DNA of 64,000 nucleotides from NCBI GenBank assembly GCA_026414565.1, contig JAOAIT010000012.1:1-64000 (forward strand). Reading direction: 5' to 3'. Both the position numbers and the translations under genes were made by a program. The notes under the pieces were generated by a model. That model ran no database searches, had not been told where the DNA came from, and saw only the letters and a list, made by a program, of their open reading frames with translations. Positions 56,801 through 64,000 of this stretch are shown one piece after another (the first letter of the stretch is position 1; each line of letters opens with the position of its first letter). Source of the DNA: Verrucomicrobiia bacterium (lineage in GTDB: Bacteria > Verrucomicrobiota > Verrucomicrobiia > Limisphaerales > Fontisphaeraceae).

Positions 56801-59800
56801 GGTTGGGCGGCGCTCACCTCCACCATCACCTCGGGATTCACCACGGTGACGTAATCCACGAGGGTTTGGTAAATGGCCTGACCACCCGTTTCATGCGGCT
56901 GCTGCACGGCGCGCACCAGCATCATTTGCGGCCGCGCCACCGGGCTGGACGGCAGCACCACCTCGCGGTTGATCTGCGCGTTGGGCGGCACCGCCGCGTC
57001 CACGCCATTGGAGCGGGTAACCGGCGGCAGCCCGGAGATCACGCGGCGCAGTTCAACGTGTTGCACCGGCAGCGGGGCCGTGAGGTTGCGGTTGAACACG
57101 GTGACCTGGAAGGCATCGAAGTACCGTGTCACGGGCGGCGATTCCGCGCCGCCAAACAGGTTGGCCATGACGAGGAAGGACACATCATGCAAATCCACCC
57201 GGCGCGCAACGCTTTCCGCATTGGTGGCGTTGACGGCGTGCACGGCATAGGAGACCATGCCGCCACGCGGGACGCCGAGGCCGTCAGTGAAGGCCGGAGT
57301 GGTCAAGGGGGCGGTGTTCTGTTTTACCCCGTTGCGATAAACATTGTACCCCACGGCGGCGGGATCGTCCGATTCCCACGTGAGGATGGGCGACTGGCCA
57401 AGGTTGTGCACCACTTCGAGATTCTTCACCGCGCCCACCAGCATCTCAAAGACAGCCGGCTGGCTGAGGGCTTCGTTGCCCAGCGCATCCACCGCCCCCA
57501 CGACGTAGGAAAGCAGGCCGCGCGGCGGGACATCCAGAATGTTGGTGCCGCCGCCAAGCACACGGATGAGCGCGCCGTTGCGATAGACGCGGAACTGGTC
57601 CTGCGACTCGCCCGGCCCCGGCTGCCAGGCCACGCGCAGTCCATTGGCCACCAGTTGCACCGTCACATTGGTGGGGGCTGGCGGCGGCGTGCGATCACTG
57701 ACAGCTGTCACGGCCAGGGACTTGCCGCCCTCGGCGCCGCGCCGGGCGGCACTGACGGCAAAGCGATACGCACCATCGGCCGGCGGCAGGTTGGTCAGCA
57801 GCGTGGTCTCCACGTTGTCGGCCACCAGCGTTTGGGGCACGCCGCTGCTGCCGGGATCGGCATACACCCGGTAAATCTCCGCATTGGAAACCGCCGTCCA
57901 CTCCAGGCGAATGTAGCCCCCGCTAAGACTGGTGGCGCGGAGCTGCGCGGGCGCCGCCGGCGGAGTGGGCAGGGCCGAGTTGTAAATCTCAAGGGAAGCC
58001 CCCCGCGTAATGCCATTGCCCACGTTATCCAGCGCATCCACCGCGGTCAGAGTGAACTGGCCAAAACCGGCGCCGGCTGCGGGGGTCAGGGTAAGCGTGC
58101 CATTCCAGTTGCTCTCGGCGCCGGTGAGCGGCACGGTGATGGGCGCGCCCCCGGACGGAGGCGTGAAAGCCAGTTGCGGCGTGGAGCCGGGCGCCACCGG
58201 CTCGCTGAGGGAAAGCTGCACCTGGATGGCGGTGACGTTGGTGACCTGCACCGGGGAGACCGGCACGGTGGTGATGCTGCCCACCGGCGGCGTCACATCA
58301 ATGACCAGCGGCGGCCCCGCGGGCGCGCCATTGAATACATTGCCCGCCAGATCGCGGCCGGAAACCGTGAAGCTCACCGGCCGGGAGGGGGTGAGCGGCC
58401 CCACCAACAGCGTGCCAGCGTAGGTGTTCAGGGCCACATTGCTGACGGTCAGGGTTATGGGCCCGGTGCCGTAATTCAACGTCAGGGAGGGGGTCTCGGC
58501 CAGAGGTTCATTGGCCGTGAGCGTGATGCGCAACGGGCCGGTGCCCACCGGGGAGGCCTTGTCAAAAGCAATGGTGAAAGACGGCGGGTTGGGATCGTGG
58601 GCATAGGGCACCAGATTCGACAAGGGACTGGCGTTGCCGGCGTCATCATAACCCACCACCGCGACATGCAACGCGCCGGCCGGCATCACCGGGAGGGTGT
58701 AGATCAGTTGATTGACTATTAACGGCGACTGGCCGCTGGCGCCCGCAGGAGTGGTAAACGGCGCGGTGTGCCAGAATAGGCGGAAGCGCGTGGGACGCTC
58801 GCCGGTGGGCGCAAAACGCCACGCCCATTCCACGCCGCGGCCGGGGTAATACGTGGGCGGTTGCAACTCCGGCGCGGCCGGCGGACCACTATCCAGCACC
58901 ACCCGGCGGGGGGCGGAAGCGGCGGCGCCCAAGGCATCAAACGCGCTGGCCACCAGCACGTTTTCCCCCTCCACCAGCGACACCGACGCGAGGAACCACT
59001 GGCCCTGGTTATTGGCGGTGGTTTGTCCGGCCAGGGCGCCGTTGCGCAACAAGCGCACGCCGATGCCCGGCTCTGCCGTTCCCGCCACGGCCACCTGGTT
59101 GCTGGTCACAATCAAATCCACCGCGGGTGTGGCAATCGCCGGCACCGGCGGCGGGGCAGGCGCAATGGCCACGTTGCGCTCCAGGGTGGCGATGCGGCCG
59201 GCAGTGTCGCGCGCCAGCAATTTCACGCGATGGATGCCGTTGCTGTAGAGGCGCACATCCCACCAGAAACTCAAGGCGCCGCCGGCATTGGTCGAGACCC
59301 CCCGGTTGTTAACATAGAACTCCATCGAGGCCATGCCCAGCGGGGCGCTGGCGGCGCCCGTCACCAGCAAGGGCCGCTCGAGGAGCTGGCCTTCATTCAG
59401 GCTGAAGCTGGAAATCACCGGTCCCTGGGCCAGGTAGGTAATCGTCAGCGACACTGGCGCGCTGGTGTTGCCGGTAACGCTGCGGAATTGCGCGTAAATG
59501 GTCTTGGATCCCCCGCCTTCCGACAACGTGAACCACTGCCACGGGGCGAAGCTTTCGTAAAACACCCCCCGAAACACCGAGTCCTCACTGAGGCGCATGG
59601 CCTCGGCCGTGCGGCAGGCCAGGCGCAGAAGCACATTGCTGGTGCCCACCTGGGTCACATGATTGGAAATGCCCAGGGCCGGCGTCAACAAAGGCTCGCC
59701 CGTCAGGAAAGGCGAGGTGGTCACCAATCCGGCCACGCCGGCGGTCACATCGGCGGCCAGGGCGCTGCCCCACCAAACCTGTGTCGCAATCAAAGGTTGC

Positions 59801-62800
59801 GCGCCGGTATTCCAGGCGTTGGTGCCGTTGTTCTTGAGAACGGATTGTCTGAGTTTCAGCGAGGCCGTGTCTGATTGCCAGGCGCCGTAGCTGTTGAAGG
59901 CCAGCAGGGCCTCGGCGGTGTCGAGCGTGGCGCCATTGCGCAGTTGCAGTGCCGCCGGCTGATTGTACAAGCCGGTGAAGGCCTCCACGGTGGGAGCACA
60001 ACCGTCCAGGATCAACCCGCGGCCAAACCGCACAAAAACGTGGCGCAACACCGAACCGCCCGCCCCCGCCCCCAGCGTGACTCCCTGCCAGTCGCCTGGC
60101 ATGGGGTTGCCGCCGGACACATCGCTGAAGGAGGTCAACACCACGGGCTCCAGGGCGGTGCCATTGGCCAGCAGGCGTCCCTGGCTCACCGTGATGCCTG
60201 CGCCAGGGGCAAAGCGCACGGTAGTGCCCGCCGGAATGGTCAGCACGGCATTATTCACCACGTGGATGGGCTGCAACACCTCCACCACCTGCCCTGCCCC
60301 GCCCAGGGTGAGGTCAGTGGTGATGTTACCCGCATAGGGATCACTCCAGGTGGCCGGGGTGACGTTCGGATTAAATCCGTTGGTGCCGTTGAATCCCACC
60401 ACGGCGAAGTAATAGGTGAAGCGCCGGTCCAGCCCCTCCACCCATGCCGAGCGCGCTCCCGCACCCAGGGTGGCGCGGGCTGTCAGGCCGGCCACGGTGG
60501 CAAAGGCATTGGTTTCATAATACAACCGGAATCCGGCGAAGCCGAACAGCCCGGCCGTCGAATACGCCCCCCAGGTGACATTGGCCGAATCGGCGCCCGC
60601 AGGAGTCACTGTGACGGCCACCGGCGGGGGGACGGTGCTGGGAAGGTAAACCATGAGCGGCTGGACCGCTTCGGCAAAATTGCCGGCCACGTCCACCGGC
60701 ACCACGGTCACATAATAGGGGGTATCCAGGTTGAGTCCGCCAAAAGTAAAGCTGCGGGTGCTGGGGGACAAACTGGCCGCGATGGGCAAACTGAGAATGC
60801 TGGCGTAGTTGGTGGTGCGGATAAAAGCCCGGTACACCGCGACATCCGGCGGCGCAGCGTAAGCCGTCCACTGCACGGTGACCGAGGAACTGTTGGAGGC
60901 GCTCAACGTCAGCACCGGCAGGGGCGGTGCGGTCACATCCACCTGCACCAGGAAGGCGTTGGTGAGCGCCATGGTGACCCCGAAAACATCCTGCGCCTGG
61001 GAAACCCAGACGTCATACTGGCCCTCTGCGCCCGCGGCGAAAGTGAGCGCCGGCAGGGCGTAGGTGTCATTCGAGACCTGCAGCGATTGCCAGCGGCCGC
61101 CGTTGGTCACAGTGATGAGCACACTGTTCTGGCGGTTGGAAAACACCACCCACGGCGCGAGGGCGGCATTCATGCTGCGATTAAATTGCAGGCGCATGAG
61201 GAAATTGGTGGTGGCCGGCACCGGATTGGGGAAATTGGCCAGCACGTTGGTGAGGAGCGGTTGAATGCTGACGGCGTCATAATGCGCCACAAAATGCAGG
61301 TTGGTGGGATCCTGCGTGGTGAACGAGCGGCTGAACGTGCGGCTGGCGCTCACGATTACGTTGCTCAGGCGCCATTCCCGGAAAAGGTAGATATTGGGCG
61401 GATTGGTGACGGAGGCCGGGGCGCTGAAGGTGGCGGACTCACCATTCAGGTAAACGCCGGCGCCCGTGACCTCGGCCACGTTGGTGGGCGAGGTGGCGGT
61501 GGTCACCCGATGGAAGGGGTTTAACTCATAATAATTCGCCACCACAAACCGGTTGCTCAGGGCCACGTTGGTCAACGTGGCGCTCAGGCCCACCACCACA
61601 CTGTTCTCGGTCCAGTTACTGAAGCCGTAGCCCGGGTTGGGCAGGGCCGTCAACACGTTGGTGGTGCCATGGAAGAACGTCCCCTGCCCCGCCACCACGC
61701 CCGCCCCGGCGGGTGCATTGGAGGCCAGCAATAAATAGGTGGGCAGGCTGAAGTTGGCCACCAACTGACGGCTGCGTGTCGCCACAAAAGTGTAATTCGT
61801 GGAGGCGCTCTGAAACACTCCATTTTCCGTCCAATTAACAAAGAAGTAGGGCAGCTCCTGAGCAAGTGCCCGGGCGGTGACGGTCACGGCGGCGCCTTGG
61901 GCATAGTTGCCGCCACCGCTCACCACGCCGGCCCCCGGCGGTTGGGCCGCCACGGTGATGGGGAAGATCTGGACGATGACAAAATTGGTGGTGACGGTAT
62001 TGGCCTCCGCGCTGGCGTGGCTGAACGCATCCATCTCAAAGTGCGCGTTGCGGGCATCGGTGGTGATTTCAATGCGGTAATCCCCCGGATTGGTGGCGGT
62101 GAGGACAAACGCCTGCGGGACTACGGCGTTCACCGACAAATCCTGACTCACCGCCAGCTCCACATTGGTGACCACCACGCCCGCCGGCAGCCGGCGCACA
62201 AAGAAACGCTCATGGAATCCTCCCACCGCGGGCGCCGTGCCGCGGTTGGCCGTGTTCCAGGTGAAGGTATAGGCGCCGCTGCCATCCGGCCCGGAGAGGG
62301 TCAATCCTTCAATTTTCAAATCCGGGTACGGAGCTCGTTGAACGGGGAAGGTGGTGGGGGATACGTAAATGTTGTCCGACTCAAACAGAAACTCGTTGAC
62401 GGCATCCCCCGAGTCCGTGTGCACGATCAGGTAATAGTTGCCGCTAATGCCGTCCGGCAGCCGGAAGGAATTGGAAACGGTGTACGCCTGGCCGGGCTGG
62501 AGCACGCCCACGTGCGGGAAGAACCCCAGCGGGATATCATCAGCGTCGCCCAGGATGGTGTTGGTGGAAAAGACCGCCCGGTCAAACCAACTGGCCTCGG
62601 CCGTGGCCAGCGTGCCGGTGTTCACGACGGTGAAGGAGTAGGTGACGGTCTGGCCGCTAAGCGGCAGGCCGCCGGGCAGGCTGACGCTGGAAACAAGCAG
62701 GTTGGGGAAGGTCACCGTGCCGGTGGGCACGGCGCGGACTTCCAGCACGTAGTGAGCACGCAACCCCGTGGCCGGGGTGGTGCCGCGCACCAGCGCGTAA

Positions 62801-64000
62801 TATGGGCCATCCGCGATGATGCGCACCTCGGCCGCGGCGTCCCCGGGATTGCCGCCGCCGACTTCGTTTTGCAACTGGCCCAGGGCATTGTAGAGACTGA
62901 CGGCCGGCGCCATGGTGCTGCCGGTGGGCGTGCGCCCCAGGAGGAAAACGGTGGTGCCGTTGGTCAAGTAACCCAGGTGGAAATAATCCAGCTCACCCAC
63001 CGAGTTCGCCATGCCGAAGGCATAGCCCAGGCGTTGATCCTGCTGCGTGGCAAGGGGCAAGGGGTTGGCGGAGCTGAGAGCGCTGTTGTCCTCCGCCTCG
63101 TTAATGGCCGGCGGTGGCGCGAGGGCAAGCCGGAATTGGTACTCGCCCAGGTAGTTGTAGTACTGGCTCACCACCACGGTAAAGGCGCCGTTGGTGTTCA
63201 AGGTCAACAACGGCGCGACCCCGCTGCCATAGTAGTCAGGATCGTAGGTGAGAAGGACGGTGCCATCCGGCGCCAGAATCTGGTAACGCAGCGAGCTGGC
63301 GCCCGGATTGCCAGGCGCATCAACCGCCAGGGAGACCACCTCCCCCGTGCTGCCGGTAAAACGGTAGTAGTCCGTATCACTGTCATTGTACCGCTTGCCC
63401 CGTCCCAGGGCCAGGCGCAGCCCGCCCGCCAGGGTTTGGAATTGCAGGACATCCGCCGAGGATATGGAGAAATTGGTGCGGCTCTTCAGGTTGAAACCGG
63501 GCAGGTTGGCGATGGTGAAATACTGCTCGTAGGGCGCGCCAGCCTGGTTGCCAAAGGTGTCCCGCAAATCGCCGGTGATTTGCAGCCGATAGACACCCGG
63601 CTGCAAGGGACCGTCAGTGATGGAGAGATTAAGGGTGTTGCCCCCACTGTATGCCCCCAGGCTCAGACGATAGACTTCGTCATCTGCCGTATCAAACTGG
63701 CCATCAGGGCCGGCACTGCGCAAATCCACCAGATTAATGGGATTATTCGGATAGGGATCCACCGCATCCGGCAGGCCGTCGCCGTCGCTGTCGGCGCCCG
63801 CCACTTCCACCAGGCCGCGGGACGTGTATCCTGAGCCCACGTCATTCCAGCGGCCATTGGAGAGGAATTGCACGTAATCCTCGTTGCCGGAGTTGTTGGG
63901 TTCGCCGCCATTCCAGTTGAGGTAGGTCACGGGCTCACCGCTGGCCCAGACCCACGTGCCCTCCTGGTCTTCATCCGTCAGGCCAATGAAGAAATCGCTG
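53890..64000 (-). CDS. Giant multidomain surface/secreted protein with C-terminal HINT domain (5' end outside window)
   Basis: At least 3369 residues are inside the window; the N-terminus is beyond the right edge, since the frame is open to 64000. Domains in reading order, numbered from the window edge: C-type lectin (1-68; FIGLTDEDQEGTW, GEPNN, ED..V), calcium-type DSDGDGLPDAVDPYP (70-84), pre-peptidase-like (160-420), CARDB-like, two InlB-like repeats (680-835), many FnIII/Ig-like domains, a beta-helix-like segment (about 1225), a carboxypeptidase-regulatory-like domain (about 2880-2960), a Cys-rich segment, and a Gly-rich hinge (3174-3191). A HINT domain follows (3206-3337): C3206 in CFAAGTEV, TTPEH, closing DGC. 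A 32-residue tail then ends the protein. HINT domains self-process proteins. No toxin domain follows. The downstream gene overlaps by ATGA. Confidence 0.9.
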   Translation of the reverse strand, partial: SDFFIGLTDEDQEGTWVWASGEPVTYLNWNGGEPNNSGNEDYVQFLSNGRWNDVGSGYTSRGLVEVAGADSDGDGLPDAVDPYPNNPINLVDLRSAGPDGQFDTADDEVYRLSLGAYSGGNTLNLSITDGPLQPGVYRLQITGDLRDTFGNQAGAPYEQYFTIANLPGFNLKSRTNFSISSADVLQFQTLAGGLRLALGRGKRYNDSDTDYYRFTGSTGEVVSLAVDAPGNPGASSLRYQILAPDGTVLLTYDPDYYGSGVAPLLTLNTNGAFTVVVSQYYNYLGEYQFRLALAPPPAINEAEDNSALSSANPLPLATQQDQRLGYAFGMANSVGELDYFHLGYLTNGTTVFLLGRTPTGSTMAPAVSLYNALGQLQNEVGGGNPGDAAAEVRIIADGPYYALVRGTTPATGLRAHYVLEVRAVPTGTVTFPNLLVSSVSLPGGLPLSGQTVTYSFTVVNTGTLATAEASWFDRAVFSTNTILGDADDIPLGFFPHVGVLQPGQAYTVSNSFRLPDGISGNYYLIVHTDSGDAVNEFLFESDNIYVSPTTFPVQRAPYPDLKIEGLTLSGPDGSGAYTFTWNTANRGTAPAVGGFHERFFVRRLPAGVVVTNVELAVSQDLSVNAVVPQAFVLTATNPGDYRIEITTDARNAHFEMDAFSHASAEANTVTTNFVIVQIFPITVAAQPPGAGVVSGGGNYAQGAAVTVTARALAQELPYFFVNWTENGVFQSASTNYTFVATRSRQLVANFSLPTYLLLASNAPAGAGVVAGQGTFFHGTTNVLTALPNPGYGFSNWTENSVVVGLSATLTNVALSNRFVVANYYELNPFHRVTTATSPTNVAEVTGAGVYLNGESATFSAPASVTNPPNIYLFREWRLSNVIVSASRTFSRSFTTQDPTNLHFVAHYDAVSIQPLLTNVLANFPNPVPATTNFLMRLQFNRSMNAALAPWVVFSNRQNSVLITVTNGGRWQSLQVSNDTYALPALTFAAGAEGQYDVWVSQAQDVFGVTMALTNAFLVQVDVTAPPLPVLTLSASNSSSVTVQWTAYAAPPDVAVYRAFIRTTNYASILSLPIAASLSPSTRSFTFGGLNLDTPYYVTVVPVDVAGNFAEAVQPLMVYLPSTVPPPVAVTVTPAGADSANVTWGAYSTAGLFGFAGFRLYYETNAFATVAGLTARATLGAGARSAWVEGLDRRFTYYFAVVGFNGTNGFNPNVTPATWSDPYAGNITTDLTLGGAGQVVEVLQPIHVVNNAVLTIPAGTTVRFAPGAGITVSQGRLLANGTALEPVVLTSFSDVSGGNPMPGDWQGVTLGAGAGGSVLRHVFVRFGRGLILDGCAPTVEAFTGLYNQPAALQLRNGATLDTAEALLAFNSYGAWQSDTASLKLRQSVLKNNGTNAWNTGAQPLIATQVWWGSALAADVTAGVAGLVTTSPFLTGEPLLTPALGISNHVTQVGTSNVLLRLACRTAEAMRLSEDSVFRGVFYESFAPWQWFTLSEGGGSKTIYAQFRSVTGNTSAPVSLTITYLAQGPVISSFSLNEGQLLERPLLVTGAASAPLGMASMEFYVNNRGVSTNAGGALSFWWDVRLYSNGIHRVKLLARDTAGRIATLERNVAIAPAPPPVPAIATPAVDLIVTSNQVAVAGTAEPGIGVRLLRNGALAGQTTANNQGQWFLASVSLVEGENVLVASAFDALGAAASAPRRVVLDSGPPAAPELQPPTYYPGRGVEWAWRFAPTGERPTRFRLFWHTAPFTTPAGASGQSPLIVNQLIYTLPVMPAGALHVAVVGYDDAGNASPLSNLVPYAHDPNPPSFTIAFDKASPVGTGPLRITLTANEPLAETPSLTLNYGTGPITLTVSNVALNTYAGTLLVGPLTPSRPVSFTVSGRDLAGNVFNGAPAGPPLVIDVTPPVGSITTVPVSPVQVTNVTAIQVQLSLSEPVAPGSTPQLAFTPPSGGAPITVPLTGAESNWNGTLTLTPAAGAGFGQFTLTAVDALDNVGNGITRGASLEIYNSALPTPPAAPAQLRATSLSGGYIRLEWTAVSNAEIYRVYADPGSSGVPQTLVADNVETTLLTNLPPADGAYRFAVSAARRGAEGGKSLAVTAVSDRTPPPAPTNVTVQLVANGLRVAWQPGPGESQDQFRVYRNGALIRVLGGGTNILDVPPRGLLSYVVGAVDALGNEALSQPAVFEMLVGAVKNLEVVHNLGQSPILTWESDDPAAVGYNVYRNGVKQNTAPLTTPAFTDGLGVPRGGMVSYAVHAVNATNAESVARRVDLHDVSFLVMANLFGGAESPPVTRYFDAFQVTVFNRNLTAPLPVQHVELRRVISGLPPVTRSNGVDAAVPPNAQINREVVLPSSPVARPQMMLVRAVQQPHETGGQAIYQTLVDYVTVVNPEVMVEVSAAQPPLAGGMATLNLRVHNRGYADLDVVTARAGGTQPGDLTITVRNHLGQEVNRVAYVGMPSGAMVAPDGTTFLRLPPGTSRSFAVDNILVPDNLGTNLTTFEAVINPIYYRYGTASQVTNGPISGQLTSSLRLTPYYGVLTTDKTNYSNDDPVIITGQALDRQTGQPRPNVPMKIGFSIRGFKFYHSVTSDFSGSFVYEYQPPPGLSGRIKLWAAHPEVFDVLNQAEITVYRAYFSPVAGDIRMTKNDTLVFNITLVNPGEEDLSRFVMESEAWAVVGTNLVPITNLTAAAGITPDFVIGPRENIRVPISITATLDAPDQARMRLRLRSAEGAAATFEANLTLLPANPVLTVIDPPMGYVDVSVNRGQLFSRTFTVANMGLRDLTGITVQGPTNVPWMSLNLAPSNDGRIYLPDLRVGQSNTITVVFAPPPNAPLEYFQDRLIIRGTNSPAEFTVNLYALVTSSSRGNVRFVVDNILAQRVPGATVRIKNSLLQIEQSYQTDANGEVLIENLQEGPWAWQILAPGHASAAGRVDIVPNQTVLVEPRLSRSLVTVNFVVTPVPFTDRYEITIEQTFQTHVPVPVLVMTPPQYEFFNIEAGFEATVIYNVKNHGLVRAFDLIIQGGADGYATSTPLINYVPELGAMQSIDIPFRFYYAGRGGTNTSGLAPQFTRSKCLTSRAKCFGRDIDEEGNIRGGIEFPPGYGQPTPGDCTGGIFDIDNFAGALMAIVNACAQCPDLKTIMSLATKGIKKYTEKAKFYKAIEGVVLVYRLLGCPTPPGGGGNYGGGGGGGGGSGPARGYSDYGTSAACFAAGTEVLLADGRWVPIETITTNQQVRTGTDPREIATVVEVRTREVPGVLDLHLDNGRLLSTTPEHQLWVEGQGWVFASQINPGHFLMNSSGRRVKVTDVRRREGPVQVHTLVNREDHALFASDVLVRDGCGDKTPFFHRLLPPEPGGIATPLPAFSGKEVAP
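53989..54384 (-). other. HINT (PT-HINT-like) domain coding segment
   Basis: This segment encodes the self-processing domain of the giant protein. The block A Cys codon is 54384-54382 (CFAAGTEVLLADG). Block B is LSTTPEHQLWV with its Thr and His. Block F-like DHALFASDVLVRDGC ends at codon 53991-53989. An Asn before the final Cys, needed for intein C-cleavage, is replaced by Gly (DGC). So thioester formation at C3206 is plausible but splicing is not. Hedgehog-like or pretoxin HINT behaviour is inferred. Confidence 0.78.

Noticed and set aside
53875-58722. Two long plus-strand frames (714 and 853 codons) under the giant HINT gene
   Set aside because: The sense strand has clear domains (HINT, beta-sandwich). 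The opposite frames are His/Arg/Gly-rich noise.

Overview
The window looks like chromosomal DNA of a high-GC member of the Verrucomicrobiota, probably close to the Limisphaerales/Pedosphaeraceae. This is an inference from gene content: very large secreted proteins with autotransporter-associated beta-strand repeats, LamG, C-type lectin, CARDB-like and fibronectin-like modules; a long three-domain-type IspG; a Rho factor with a basic N-terminal extension; few strong Shine-Dalgarno sites; and tRNA-Leu genes that encode their CCA ends. I saw no insertion sequence, phage gene, CRISPR array, rRNA gene or origin.

Layout. 0-6.2 kb: a pyrimidine-rich non-coding stretch, tRNA-Leu(UAA), and a giant secreted beta-repeat protein (minus strand) with a good sigma-70-like promoter. 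6.4-10.5 kb: two SAM methyltransferases converging on a translationally coupled glycosyltransferase-flippase pair. 10.7-16.2 kb: arsenate reductase, an S41-like protein that has lost its catalytic residues, one 719-residue protein joining an LMW phosphatase, RpiB and GlyA, and rho with its terminator. 16.2-28.1 kb: a UvrA-family protein, an O-antigen-ligase-like membrane protein, rseP-ispG, a HAD phosphatase, a Cys-rich probable Fe-S protein, an Ala/Lys/Pro-rich protein and tRNA-Leu(UAG). 28.3-34.9 kb: a small secreted protein, a UbiD-type decarboxylase, and a Wzc-like tyrosine kinase followed by GT2 and GT4 glycosyltransferases. 35.0-43.9 kb: a phosphomannose-isomerase-like cupin, a dihydroxy-acid dehydratase split by an inserted NTF2-like domain, an ABC exporter pair and an EF-G-2-like GTPase. 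43.9-64 kb: a DegT aminotransferase, then a tightly packed minus-strand run that transcribes leftward from beyond the right edge: a giant C-type-lectin...HINT protein, a FlgD-like/TolB-propeller secreted protein, a rhodanese-fold protein without catalytic Cys, a FnIII secreted protein, a GT61 glycosyltransferase and an FkbM methyltransferase.

How the genes fit together. Envelope polysaccharide functions (flippase, ligase/polymerase, Wzc kinase, GT2/GT4/GT61, methyltransferases, DegT aminotransferase) lie in at least three separate blocks. Housekeeping genes (rho, rseP, ispG, ilvD, the glyA fusion) sit between them. The strongest novelty candidates are the phosphatase-RpiB-GlyA fusion, the domain-split IlvD, and the right-hand operon built around the giant HINT protein.
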